A stretch of 64,000 bases of DNA from Eurosta solidaginis (lineage: Eukaryota; Arthropoda; Insecta; Diptera; Tephritidae). Made by a program: the position numbers and the translations under genes. Location: positions 243,157,832 to 243,221,831 of the forward strand of contig NC_090319.1 of the NCBI RefSeq assembly GCF_040869045.1, given 5' to 3'. Below the pieces are notes generated by a model. The model was not told the origin of the DNA and did no database searches. It saw only the letters and a program-made list of their open reading frames with translations. Below are positions 1 to 12,085 of the stretch, in pieces (the first letter of the stretch is position 1; every line of letters begins with the position of its first letter).

Positions 1-397
1 GTTAGAAGTGTTTTCTTAATGTTGTAATGTGACCCCGTCAGCTTTCCCTAAAATCTGTGTATTCAGTTCAAAAAGTACTTTCTTCTAAAGGAGCAATAAA
101 ACATCTACAAATTCCGCCAATCCTCAGAGAGTCAATTAACTCAATTCAAGAGTGAAAGTAACACTAGATCAATATTTTTTTTTTTTTTTTCAGAAAAGAG
201 AACGCTACAAGGTTGCGATTTAGACATTGAAGTCACAAAGAACCCGCTCTTTTGGTTAAGAAGAAAATACGCATGGAATTTAATATTGATCGCAGGCCAA
301 CGAGTTGAAGAATTTTGTGGTATTCGTGGCCCAGAACTTAGCAATTCCGAGTTAGCATATGCATCGAATCATTTTAAAATATCATACCTTATATCAC

Positions 398-767
398 CTT
401 GGCGGCCACCGTGGTGTGATGGTAGCGTACTCCGCCTATCACACCGTATGCCCTGGGTTCAACTCCCGGGCAAAGCAACATCAAAATTTTAGAAATAAGA
501 TTTTTCAATTAGAAGAAAATTTTTCAAAGCGGGGTCGCCCCTCGGCAGTGTTTGGCAAGCACTCCGGGTGTATTTCTGCCATGAAAAGCTCTCAGTGAAA
601 ACTCATCTGCTTTGCAGATGCCGTTCGGAGTCGGCATAAAACATGTAGGTCCCGTCCGGCCAATTTGTAGGGAAAATCAAGAGGAGCACGACGCAAGTTG
701 GAAGAGAGAAGCTCGGCCTTAGGTCTCTTCGGAGGTTATCGCGCCTTAAATTTATTTTTATTTTATT
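398..767 (+). mobile_element. tRNA-derived SINE, full copy with 13-bp target duplication
   Basis: The head carries a pol III A-box-like segment (around GTGTGATGGTAGCGT) and a B box (GGGTTCAACTCC, about 458-469), as in a tRNA-derived promoter. A tRNA-unrelated body follows, ending in an AT-rich tail. The flanks repeat TACCTTATATCAC at 385-397 and 768-780, a perfect 13-bp target-site duplication typical of LINE-mobilised retroposition. A second full copy lies at 47585-47944 on the - strand, a degenerate body at 11880-12085 and a head fragment at 49441-49505. It is not a tRNA gene: no cloverleaf acceptor stem closes. Confidence 0.85.
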
Positions 768-779
768 TACCTTATATCA

Positions 780-1240
780 CACACCTATATCTAACAGCGA
801 TCAACTTTAAAATTTACAATGTTCAGAAATGGGTCTATAAAATTTTGATATTTTACAAAGCCCTTTCCTGGTGATTGGTGGAGTTATTTAATCGAGCATA
901 CAGCTCAGTATATATTGAATTGGTGGTATGAATAACTTCCGAATATCTAATTATTGACTTAGCTCCCTTCGGGCATGTACACACATATCAAAAAAGCGAT
1001 AAACTCAAAAATTTCAATGTTCAGAAAACGTGAAAAACTGTCTACCTCCCCCATATGCATTCATGTTTTTTTTCATGTTTCTGTTTTTTACAAAGCCTTT
1101 TCTCGCTGATTAGTGGAGGTATACCAAAACTAAGTATACAGTTCGGTAGCTATTGAATTGGGAGGCTTGGTAGTACTCAGAACTTCATAACTTCACATTT
1201 TTGAGTTGGCTCCCTTTTGATCTAGGAGTGCGATATTTGA
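780..1240 (+). repeat. Tandem pair of a ~220-bp dispersed repeat
   Basis: Two diverged units (about 780-985 and 985-1240) share the order: an AATGTTCAGAAA segment, a TTTTACAAAGCC segment, a segment like AGTATACAGTTCGGTAG, then TTGAGTTGGCTCCC. A third copy lies at 11270-11560. No coding capacity is seen and the family is not recognised. Confidence 0.6.
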
Positions 1241-3898
1241 ACTCTAGACGAAGTTTCGTTACAATAATCACAACCGACAAAAGGAACAGCAAAGCAACTT
1301 GCCATTGGAAAATAAAAATTTTAAGAACATACTGACAATTATAAATAGTCTGATTTGATAAGGTCGCCCTCTGATCTTGTGTATCTGAATTGAATACCTA
1401 CGTACATACATACATGAAATATAAATAGCTCCGCAGCAGTTGACCAGTAAAATCGCTAATATAAGTTACTTGTGCTACAAACTTTGCTTTTTAAACCTTG
1501 ATTTTCCCGTTTAAGTATATAAATTATATCCGAGTAAGTAGTTTTCATCACATTTTCCAAAGGCAAATGGCAAATTTTGCATTTTGCACTTTCACTCGTA
1601 TTCCATTTTCAGCTATTACGGCCAACATCTGAATATTATTTATCAAAAAGTATTCAAAACATTTAAAACATATTTTATATTATTAGCGTCTCATTCATAA
1701 AAAATAAAGTGACTTTATAAAGCTGACGGCAGAGTGAAGGCGAGAAGCGTTGCTTTAATATAAAAATAGAAACGTTTCAAGCTTGTAAAATATATGAAAA
1801 TAAAAATTGCTTATCGCCTAGCATAGCTCATAGCGATCACTCTGCCCAAAGGCTTTTAGTTCGAGTTTCGTATGGAAATGTCATTTTAAAAATATTTATA
1901 AACCTGTTAAATTTTTATTAAATAAGGAGTGACAGTTTAACATTTTGATATTTTGTGATGAAAAAAGCCAGGCCAGCACCATGATTCAATTACATGAGGT
2001 TTGCTCGAATCGAATCAACAGTGTTGTTTCTTTGCACACAATTTACAATTGAGGAGTTTTGTGTAAATAAGGGATCAAGGGTCGAATATCCCCTTTTGCG
2101 TAAAACAGCTCAATAGGAAGTAGAGGTCTAGTTTTATATCCACAACAAACATTTTTTGTACATATATCTCTGAAACTGACTTCGTGAAAACGTAAAATGT
2201 TAAGCTCTGTGCAAGTTTTTTGCTTTGTTCGTTTTCTTTTCTGAAAAAAATGGTTGCCTAAATAAATGGTGAAACCTTAATAGAGTACTCCTACCCTTGA
2301 AAAGTGTCATCGTTTATAGTGCATGAAAAGAACATAAATTGCTACTCTGATTCTCACAAGCGCATTGTCAATAATAATAAAAATGAATTAGCAATTATTG
2401 CCTTCATTTCAATTTTCTCCGCTAAAAATTTGTGAGGTTAGGAAAATAAATTGTCACGATCACCTGTTTTGGCAGGGTTACACTGCCACACCGTCATTTT
2501 ATCTGGGGTAAAAGTGTAACGCTTTTGCGTTGCGAGCAGGTAACAATTTTCACAAAAGAACTAAAAAGCGTTGCTTGTTTTTTAGAATAGAACAAATTAT
2601 ATTTACAACCCTTGCGCAGCGTACGAAAAGCGTAACATTTTAGCCAGAAAAGAAAATTCTATAAGTTACTCACACTCCTATACAGTGTGCCTCCCCATGT
2701 AAGCTATGTAAACGTCTCCCGATTTCGCTGGAATTTTATATTCGACCTTTTTTACATAGGAAGTTGAACATACAAAAATTTCATTGACGTACCACTTTTA
2801 TTTCTTTGTGTTATATGCAAAGTGTTAACATCTATCTCCAATTTATTTCGTCATCTTTGGCGAAAATTGTGAAAAAATTAATTTCGCCAACATAAACATT
2901 GGAAAGAATAAATATGAAATATACTAATTATCAAGGAAATGTATTAAATGTTAGGGTTCGACGAGTATAAAAAGTTAGAAAAACGGTCTAACATTTCTTA
3001 CTGAAACATTGGTTTTGTAATATTTAGATGGTGTTTGACACGATGTGAAGAATTAAATTTTCGAAAATTTTAGTTCACATGTTATTTATTGACTTTTCCC
3101 TCTTTATCAGCTAGGATCGCGGCACAATTTCTTTTAAAGTTGACATATTAAGTGTGAGCCGTACAAACTTCCAAAGATCTTGAGATTTGTTTCGAGTTAG
3201 AGAAGAAGTTTGTCAATTTCCTCTCAGTTTAATTTTGTGTTTGTACAAGAAGGGCAACTTCGTAAAAAATCTTTGCAATTACGATTAGTTATAACTTTAA
3301 AGATTTTTCAAATTATTTCGTTATCATCTGTGACGCGAGGTTGGAACCTTGACACAATATTCAAATGCCAAAATATATTAAATGAAAATGAAGTAGCCTT
3401 ACGTGAATGTATGTAAACGTTTTTGTACCCTGCAACAGAGGGGTCCGATTTGGTGGAAGCTTCCATATGCTACTATACTACTTAAACCCATGCAATATTT
3501 CGTCTTCGATAAGAAGATATAAAACAATTATAGTCATGGAAACAATGTTCCCTCTTGCCAAATCCTGTCTAAATTTGTCGCTGAGGAGCGAAAACTAAAA
3601 GTAGCATTACCGTACCAGTTACAATATTTTTTAAATTTTCATAGTTTGCACTAACGTATCCATAAACGCAGTGGGTTACGCGTCAAAAATACATTGCCAA
3701 TTTTTAACCATCACTAAAACTTTGAGCAAATAAAAAAAAAAATGTCGGCTTGGTCTTTAGCGAACCTTCCTCAGATTTAAATATAATTCCAAATGCCATA
3801 ATTCTGCAAAATTGTAAACTGGTACTAACGGCTTCTGATTTACGGCTTGCAAAACTTTCAAATTTTCTTGCCGGGCCCATTTGAAAGCATTTAAGAAA
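1241..3898. other. Unassigned AT-rich intron sequence
   Basis: No supported gene. The only local structure noted is a short perfect hairpin, TGGCAG at 2470-2475 pairing with CTGCCA at 2483-2488. Short ORFs at 3210-3598 have no recognisable motif. Confidence 0.5.
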
Positions 3899-5650
3899 CA
3901 AGTAAGGAAGGCTAAGTTCGGGTGTAACCGAACATTACATACTCAGTTGAGAGCTGTGGAGACAAAGTAAGGGAAAATCACCATGTTGTAAAAAGAACCT
4001 AGGGTAAACCTGGAATGTGTTTGTATGACATGTGTATCAAATGGAAGGTATTAAAGAGTATTTTAAGAGGAAGTGGGCCATAGTTCTATAGATGGACGCC
4101 ATTTAGGGATATCGCCATAAAGGTGGACCAGGGGGGACTCTAGAATTTATTTTGTACGATATGGGTATCAAGTGAAAGGTATTAATGAGTATTTTAAAAG
4201 GGCATGGGCCTAAGTTCTATAGATGGACGCCTTTTCGAGATATCTCCATAAAGATGGACCAGGGGTGACTCTAGAATTTGTTTGTACGATATGGGTATCA
4301 AAAGAAAGGTATTAATGAGGGTTTTAAAAGGGAGTGGCCCTTAGTAGTGTATGTGAAGGCGTTTTCGAGATGTGGACCATGGTGATCCAGAACATCATCT
4401 GTCGGGTACCGCTTATTTATTTATATATGTAATACCACGAACAGTATTCCTTCCAAGATTCCAAGGGCTTTTGATTTCGCCCTGCAAAACTTTTTCATTT
4501 TCTTTTACTTAATATGGTAGGTGTCACACCCATTTTTTTCTAAAGTTATATTTTGCGTCAATAGACCAATACAATTACCATGTTTCATCCCTTTTTTCGT
4601 ATTTGGTATATAATTATGGCATTTTTTAATTTTTCGTAATTTTCGATATCGTAAAAGTGGGCGTGGTCATAGTCGGATTTCTGTTTTTTTACACCAATAC
4701 AAAGTGAGTTCAGATAAGTACGTGAACTGATTTTAGTAAAGATATATCGATTTTTGCTCAAGTTATCGTGTTAAAGGCCGAGCGGAAGGACAGACGGTCG
4801 ACTGTGTATAAAAACTGGGCGCGGCTTCAACCGATTTCGCCCTTTTTCACAGAAAATAGTTATCGTCCTAGAATCTAAGCCTCTACCAAATTTCACAAGG
4901 ATTGGTAAATTTTTGTTCGACTTATGGCATTAAAAGTATCCTAGACAAATTAAATGAAAAAAGGCGGAGCCACGCCCGTTTTGAAATCTTCTTTTATTGT
5001 TGTATTTTGTTGCACCATATCATTACTGGAGTTGAATTTTGACATAATTTACTTATATACTGTAAAGATATTAACTTTTCTTTTAAAATTTGAATTAAAA
5101 AAAAAAAAATTTTAAAAAGTGGGTGTGGTCGTTCTCCGATTTTGCTAATTTTTGTTAAGCAGACATATAGTAATTAGAGTAACGTTCCTGCCAAATTTCA
5201 TCATGATATCTTCAACGACTGCCAAATTACAGCTTGCAAAACTTCTAAATTACCTTCTTTATTCTACGTCATATGTTCAACTCACCTTCCATGTTTCATC
5301 GCTTAATCCGTATTTGGTAATGAATTATCGCACTTTTTCGATTTTTCGAAATTTTAGATATCGAAAAAGTGGGCGTGGTTATTGTCCGAAATCGTTCATT
5401 TTAAATAGGGATCTGAGATGAGTGCCCAGGGACCTTCATACCAAATTCATACCTCAAAATTTACTCAAGTTATCGTGTTAACGGACAGACGGACGGACGG
5501 ACAGACATGGCTCAATCGAATTTTTTTCGATACTGATGATTTTGATATATGGAAGTCTATATCTATCCCGATTCCTTTATACCTGTACAACCAACCGTTA
5601 TCCAATCAAAGTTAATATACTCTGTGAGCTCTGCTCAACTGAGTATAATA
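3899..5650 (+). repeat. 1.75-kb dispersed repeat, full copy 1
   Basis: It begins CAAGTAAGGAAGGCTAAG and ends near CTCAACTGAGTATAA. The start carries ATACTCAGTTGAG (about 3940) and the end its complement CTCAACTGAGTAT, so the termini hold inverted motifs. Inside are about three 131-bp sub-repeats (GGACCAGGGG recurs at 4125 and 4256), several GGGCGTGG/CCACGCCC boxes and a short GGAC microsatellite near 5490. It aligns nearly end to end with 62098-63833 (+) and 52118-53803 (-). The short ORFs inside are conserved only as DNA. No transposase is visible, so it may be a non-autonomous element. Confidence 0.8.
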
Positions 5651-5960
5651 ACTTATATGAGGAAAAATTTCTATATCGAGACACAAGGTCACCCACTTTG
5701 TCCGTCTTTCGTTATGAATTATAGCATGTTTTCAGCCTGCCGATTTTCAATACCAATCTAAGTATAGTGGGTCCAGATAAGCCAGTATATGAAATTTCGT
5801 GAAGATATCTCAATTAGCTAGTCATCGTATTAATGGACGGACGGACATGGCACAATCAAAATCTTTTTCGATCCTGATAATCTATCTCGATTCCTTTATG
5901 CCATTGCGTACTACCGTTATTCAATTAAAGTTATAATACCTTGTGCACAAGTAGACTCTA
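5651..5960 (+). repeat. Extra 3' end fragment of the 1.75-kb repeat family
   Basis: Directly after copy 1, a second and more diverged 3' portion follows: GTCCAGATAAGC, a GGACGGACGGACATGGC tract, then a segment resembling ATTCCTTTATGCC and the CCGTTATTCAATTAAAG end. It suggests a truncated tandem unit or a partial duplication. Confidence 0.55.
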
Positions 5961-6337
5961 GGTTTAAAAATACACTACTGAAAGGTGTACGTCAATCAAT
6001 AAATTTTTCTACCATGTTTGGTAAAATTTCCATCGCAAAATGCTTTTGGTAATTGAGGAAAAAAAATTTCAATAAGGGAGTTCAGAACTTTGTGCAAATG
6101 GTATAGGATCTTTGCTTAGCAAACAAAACACTAACAAATTATTTGTCTATGCATTTGCTTCGTCATTTCATATATGCAACATCAAAAACCATAATTTATT
6201 TTTCAATGAATAGCAAATCAACAACTGTCAATACAAAACCAAATGTACAACGACAAATTTTAAAATGAAAAAAGTTGTTCACTATCCGTAGTTTGCATTT
6301 ACTGATGCAAAGATCCCAATATAATATGCGAAAAACT

Positions 6338-6583
6338 CTAAACTGCTTTAATATATAACAAAAAATGTGTAAACAGAATTAAAGAAAGTGATTGCATATA
6401 ACAAAATTTCCTGAGGTTAGGCCTTGAGCTCGGTTCGAACCCGCGATCTTAAAAAAATTTCTAAACTGCTTTAATATATAACAAAAAATGTGTAAACAGA
6501 ATTAAAGAAAGTGATTGCATATAACAAAATTTCCTGAGGTTAGGCCTTGAGCTCGGTTCGAACCCGCGATCTTAAAAAAATTT
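6338..6583 (+). repeat. Exact 123-bp tandem duplication
   Basis: The unit starting CTAAACTGCTTTAATATA occurs at 6338-6460 and again at 6461-6583 with no visible difference. Each copy includes GGTTCGAACCCGCGATC, which fits a pol III B box on either strand, so the unit may contain a fragment of a tRNA-derived repeat. Confidence 0.85.
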
Positions 6584-7022
6584 CCATTTGTTTGTTTTGT
6601 TTGTTTGCAAAAAAAATGCATTGGTTTTGCAAGGAGATTCAGCATATTGTAATTGCATATTTTAAAAGTTCAAAGAATTCGGAATAAAAAGTTTTGTGAT
6701 GTTGCATCTTTGCTACGAAGAGGAATTTTGCGCCTCCATTTCTTATATTTCGTAATATGTTACAAATTCCGAAATTGCCCGGATTACTTCTAAAAAGTTT
6801 TGAGATTTTGGGGACTTAAAAATATTGGGATCCCGGGATTGGCATTCCATGTTCATCGATACTTTTTTCTTTTGTAAGCACTTTCTTTTAGGAGAATTTG
6901 CGTGTCGAGAAATCGCGTTTTTGATAAATAGTTGGGAATATTTTTCATTTTTGATTGTTGTTAGATATTTGAAAAACTTAGTTCTGTATCCCAATTAAAT
7001 CTGTATTCCATAATTGTAATAA

Positions 7023-7304
<282 letters not shown>

Positions 7305-8446
7305 AGGACTCATTAAAGCATACCAAACTATTTTGGCAACACTGAGTATAAGGTCCGTCACCAACCTGTCCAGATGGTCAATGTAGAAGAACATTGGAAA
7401 GATATGAAAGCATACCCGGTTTTACTTTTCTGAGGCAACGAGCTTTCCGGGGAAAGTTGGATGTATAATATTTATTGTATATTTTGTTGAACAAAGTAAT
7501 TAATCGAATAGTTTTATAGTTTAAATTTTTGAAATTTATGACTCTTATTTAAAAATAATTTTCAAGAAATCCCTTACATTAGAATATAAACAAGAAACCA
7601 AGAAACTTTGCACTTCATTGTAATTTCACTTTATATATGTAATTACTCGAATGAATTTACACAATATTAATAATAGATACTAAACAAATTTATTTAATTT
7701 CTGCAAAGCTGTAATTTTACTTAGTTCAATCTCCAAAAAAATACACTTTTTTCATGCAATGTATGTTTGTAATTAATATTTTAGTAATGACAAATAAGTT
7801 TATTACATAGAAGTTAGTTGTTTAGAATTGATAGCTGAAGAAATATGTACGTAAATGCATACAACTAATTGAATGCATGCAAAAATAAGTAAATATGGAA
7901 ACAGATCTATAAAAAAATAAACTCAACAAAACCAACTCATGTGACCTCAACTTTAAATAAGTTATTGAATATAAAATTTGAATATATGTATACAAATGAG
8001 TACACACACAATAATAATTATATATTACCAATACGCAAGTATACATAAGTCCATCATCAATGGGTGTACATTAATAAAATATCATATAGTAAAATAAATA
8101 TCTTATATAATATTTATAAATATATGCGATAAAAATTTAGTACATAAAATTAGGCATAAAAACGCATTATAGAGTATGATTTTAAAATAAAATACTAAAA
8201 TACATAGATTCATACTACATACGTATGTATGTATGTATGTACATAAATGAAGCAATGAGTGTACATAATGTAATTATATTGTAAAAACTGTTAAAGTCCC
8301 ATGAACATACATATATATATCTGTATACATATATACATACATTGTATCAAGCAAAAGATGGGCGAAAATACAATTGTCTATGTACACGCGAATCTGATAT
8401 TTTTAAAGTTCGCTTGTTGTTGTTTGCGGAAACCACATGAAATAAA
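7305..8446 (+). other. Antp: Inferred Antp 3' UTR
   Basis: Unique, very AT-rich sequence follows the Antp stop up to the start of a decayed LINE near 8500. It holds several AATAAA signals (about 7917, 8073, 8093, 8186 and 8441), so alternative polyadenylation is possible, as is known for Drosophila Antp. A GTAT microsatellite lies at about 8220-8242. The true cleavage site cannot be fixed from sequence alone. Confidence 0.6.
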
Positions 8447-8499
8447 TTTTCGCCTGTTGACACCCTAAATTTGTACAGTCTTCTATATCACACCTATCT

Positions 8500-10010
8500 G
8501 GCGGATAATCATATTGAGGAACGGCAGCGAGTTTTATTTACCGGAGGGACTCTGGATTTTTCCCGCTCAACGGCTGGCATTTTGCTGTAACCCCATTTTA
8601 TATGTTGCGTCCATAAATTGCCATCCTCGGAGCAGATCCTTGCAGCCGGACTGCTCCATACTCTCTTGCTCCGATGAAAGGCTTAGGGATATGCATAACA
8701 ACCTCGTCTCTGACTTTCAACGAAGATTCAGTTGACCAATTTTAGAGTAACCGGAACAGCTGAAATGGCCTCTTTATCCTCACCAACAAGCAGGCATTGC
8801 GGGGATAAATTCTAAACCATTATCCACAGGGGTGAGATGTTGGCGGATAAAATAGATGACTCTACGTTCTGCACGTGTTGTTGGAAATTGGTATAGCTCA
8901 TCTATCATCATCAACGGGAACGTGATTTTCGCAATTCCATTGATTTCTCGTCGGCTTTCTTTATTCCCGCAGGAGGAGCTCGAGAAATCCGGCCAAATTT
9001 TGCAACAGATACCTCAACCTTGGCTAGAAAACGGACCCTGTAAAACAGCAAGACCCTGGCGACCCCCACAGCAGGGACATTAATCTGCGTTAAATACAAA
9101 GATCCATCGCATTTGGAGATACAATTTTTCGGGTTACAGAAATGCGCTAGCGCTTTCTGCCGGCAACACGTAATGCATTGCTCGGTAGACAAAACCAGAC
9201 GGCAGGCCAACAGACGCTTAAACACTGTGCGTCTCCTATTGCCATCACCGCCAAAAAGGTCCAAGAAGCTATCAAACTTGCTAGACCATAGTAGACTCGG
9301 ACGTAATTGCCATGCCGATGCCCAAAAACATTGACAATGTGGGATTTATTTACCTGGCACTTGTCTACAATCTGTCTGTGGAACCGCTACTAAAGCTTGA
9401 GAAACCAGCTAACAAAGGCCTCTCACATCGTCAAACATCTCTCTTATCGCCAGTAACCAAGAGACTTGAAGCCGTCACCAGCATGTTTTTCGATGACTGA
9501 TCGATAGTGGTAACCTTTAAAACGGTTTGCTGTAAAACTAACAACTACCACCCTGGTTTTCCAGTTTTTCGTCGCACTATCACCGACCAAGTCTTCGGCT
9601 ATCTTATTTGCACGTGGAAGTGGCAAATATCGGCAATATTGAAACTTCATGTCGATGCGATTACGCCATCCACTGTTCGACACCGAAAATACTGGGTATA
9701 ACCTTCGATAATCACCTGCACTTTGGTGGGCATTCTGCGGCTTCTTTGAACCTAAAGTTCAAAACCGTAACAAAATTCTTAAGCCACCCGCTGTCAGCAA
9801 TTGGGACAAATACAAAGAAAGGCTCATAGCAACCAATTAGGCAATTGTCCAACCCTCATCAGCGGTTTCAAGCAAAACCAAATAAAAAATACCCTCAGAG
9901 TTATCCGCAAGGAGTCGGAAAAGTCATTAATGCCCGTTCTGAATTTCAAATACCCGAATTTCGCGGTTGGGGAAACTTCGATCTCGATTCCGTAATAGTT
10001 TATACTCTTA
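8500..10010 (+). mobile_element. Decayed LINE copy (same family as 41944-46388)
   Basis: Blocks align in order with the better copies at 41944-46388 and 54650-56280. A gag-like segment (about 8514-8735) is followed by the end of an endonuclease segment (residues like DDSTFCTC near 8860) and RT-region remnants (FGLQKCASAFCRQ at about 9130; a KPANKG...SPVTKRLEA segment at about 9400). Stops and frameshifts run throughout and large parts are missing. No reading frame is usable. Confidence 0.7.
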
Positions 10011-10092
10011 CTTATTCAGAATCAACTTCGATATACACAGTTCAAGGGATTGATAACTTGTACCTGTCAACCTCTCCTACGCGGGCAGAATC

Positions 10093-10300
10093 ATGTTACA
10101 AATGTGTATGTATCATACACATATTTATCAGGAGAGGCTCTAGTGACCCCAAGCTCCTGATGAAATTAGGGGGAGGGGCGAGATGATCTAGAAGGTTCAA
10201 TGTGGTAATTTTAAATCGATCCCGATGTGACCAGACTAGTACCCTTTCAGCATCGGTAACACTCCTCATAACCTTCAGGGAACATTTACGTTCCAATCCG
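10093..10300 (+). repeat. Dispersed repeat R2, copy 1
   Basis: It starts TGTTACAAATGTGTATGTA and contains CTAGAAGGTTCAATGTGGT, as at 41944-42160 and 23690-23895. It lies just downstream of a LINE copy. See the copy at 55486-55598 for the 3' end of the family. Confidence 0.55.
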
Positions 10301-11269
10301 GTGATTTGAAAAGCAACTGTTTTTAAACGGTGGACGTATAATCTCAAAAAAAGCCCACAAATATTATCCCATAAAAGAACTAATTCAAAAATCTTGATCC
10401 TTATACCTATCCAAACTAAAAGAATCAAGATAAGCTCCCCTGACGGCCACTACTTACAGAGAAAACTGCTCTGACGAATATGAAAGGCATCGTGTTTTCA
10501 AGTTTTTAGTACATTGTGGTCACTTGAGTTTAAAACCCTTTCGGAATCATATCTATCTATGTCTATATCTTGTAGTACGTAATCCATCCTTTAATTAATT
10601 TTATTTCAGAATAAAATTTCCCATTGCTTTAAATAAAGCTTACTAACATATTTTTCAAAAACATCACATTAGTTTACTCGATATATATCAAACTAATGTA
10701 AATATAGATGCCCTAGTATACAACGGAAAATAGAGGGTGTGGAAAAGAAGCTAGCAATGCGTTACCTAAAAATTTAAATACAATGTATGTATGTACGTAT
10801 TTTTGAACAAAAATATGTAAAGTATGAATTTTAAACAAAGCTATACCAAATTGAAATTGAAGTTAATTTACACTGAAACACAGATAACACTATGTGATAT
10901 TGAAAACGTACTTTACACGAGATATATGTAGCTTAAATTATATAACTATTCAAGTAAACGAAGTCTGCGAAAAGACCCAAAACTCCTTTTTCAAAGATAG
11001 ACAGTTACTGACTTTATTTTTGTTAACTATACGAACAAGTGAAGGCATGCAGCTGAGTATGAGATACTTGATGCTTTTAGCAGAGCATAAATTCTCAATT
11101 CATCTTTTGAAATGCTCTGCGAGCAGTTACGAATACACAGAGAAGATAGATATGTACTCTAGAGAACATTACATTACACTGTGGAAAATATTACACTTCC
11201 AACAATGACCACGAATGTGGATGATTTCACTACTCAATATCAGACAAACTATTAAAATTTTTCCAAAAT
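10301..11269. other. Unassigned AT-rich sequence
   Basis: A 104-codon ORF (10894-11208) has no motif I recognise, and its composition matches the surrounding noncoding DNA. No supported gene. Confidence 0.4.
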
Positions 11270-11560
11270 TAGCTGTGTCATACCGCATATCTTCATATAT
11301 ATGTATGAACATATGTATATAAAAACATGATTCAACTCAAATCAATCGAAATATTGAGAAAACGCCAAAAACTGTCTGCCTCGCCCATGTTCGGCAATTA
11401 TTGTTTTTCACAAAGTCGTTGTTCGCTGATTCGTGGTAATATTAGTAAATCGAGTATACAGTTCGGTAGGTTTTGAATCGGGAAGTCCGAAGGTACTCAT
11501 AACATCGAAATTTAAGATTTTTGAGTTAGCTCCCTATTGATCTAGGTGTGCAATATGGTT
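11270..11560 (+). repeat. Third copy of the ~220-bp dispersed repeat
   Basis: It shares AAACTGTCTGCCTC, AGTATACAGTTCGGTAGG and TTGAGTTAGCTCCC-type blocks, in the same order, with 780-1240. Confidence 0.6.
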
Positions 11561-11879
11561 TTATAAGAACTAATGGCGTTTTCCTTTCTGAAAATAATGT
11601 CGCTCTGTTCATTCTTCTCAGCTCTCTAGTGAGTATGTGTATTCCTTTCACAAAATATTTTCCAACGAATAAGAAGACATTGCCTACAAATAGAGCCATT
11701 TTGCAAAGCGCTCATAGGTCAAAATTTAGAGTTAAGAGGGTAAATTTTTGTCCAGGTAATAAAATGCCATTAGATCGAATTCCTTTTTTACTAAACTACT
11801 TAGTTAATATCATTTAAAACAAAAAATGAAAGCAATCTTTATATTCTCTGGAATAACCCAGTAGAAAAAAAACCAAATC

Positions 11880-12085
11880 TGAAATTTTAAAATGTTTCAA
11901 AAAAATTTGTTCGAAACGGGCAGCCCCTCACCAGTGATCCAGCAAACACTCTGAGAGAAGTGAAAAACTTCTCATCAAAAAATCAGTTTAGAGTCATAAA
12001 AGCTGTAGGTCCCACCAATTTGTAGGAGATATTAAAAGTATGTCAACGCAATAAACCTTCATCTTTTCGAAGGTATAATTATCGC
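11880..12085 (+). mobile_element. Degenerate SINE body
   Basis: It resembles the body of the SINE at 398-767 (CCCCTC-CAGTG-CAGCAAACACTC, then GTAGGTCCC-CAATTTGTAGG, then TTCGAAGGT-TATCGC) but lacks the tRNA-like head. An old, 5'-truncated copy. Confidence 0.65.

Noticed and set aside
401..475. Possible tRNA gene from A and B boxes
   Set aside because: No acceptor stem or anticodon arm closes, and the sequence continues into a body shared with 47585-47944. It is the head of a SINE.
5152..5761. ORFs inside the 1.75-kb repeat, with similar peptides in several copies
   Set aside because: Similarity follows from the repeat DNA. Frames are short, overlap each other and have no start or domain logic.
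7305..8446. Hox-cluster microRNA (iab-4) seed sites in the Antp 3' UTR
   Set aside because: I looked for GTATACG-type seed matches and found only near matches (GTATACA), so no site is claimed.
8911..9264. A 117-codon - strand ORF
   Set aside because: It lies antisense to LINE remnants read on the + strand and shows no domain.
10894..11208. A 104-codon ORF as a possible gene
   Set aside because: No domain, AT-rich noncoding composition, and no splice or repeat context to support it.
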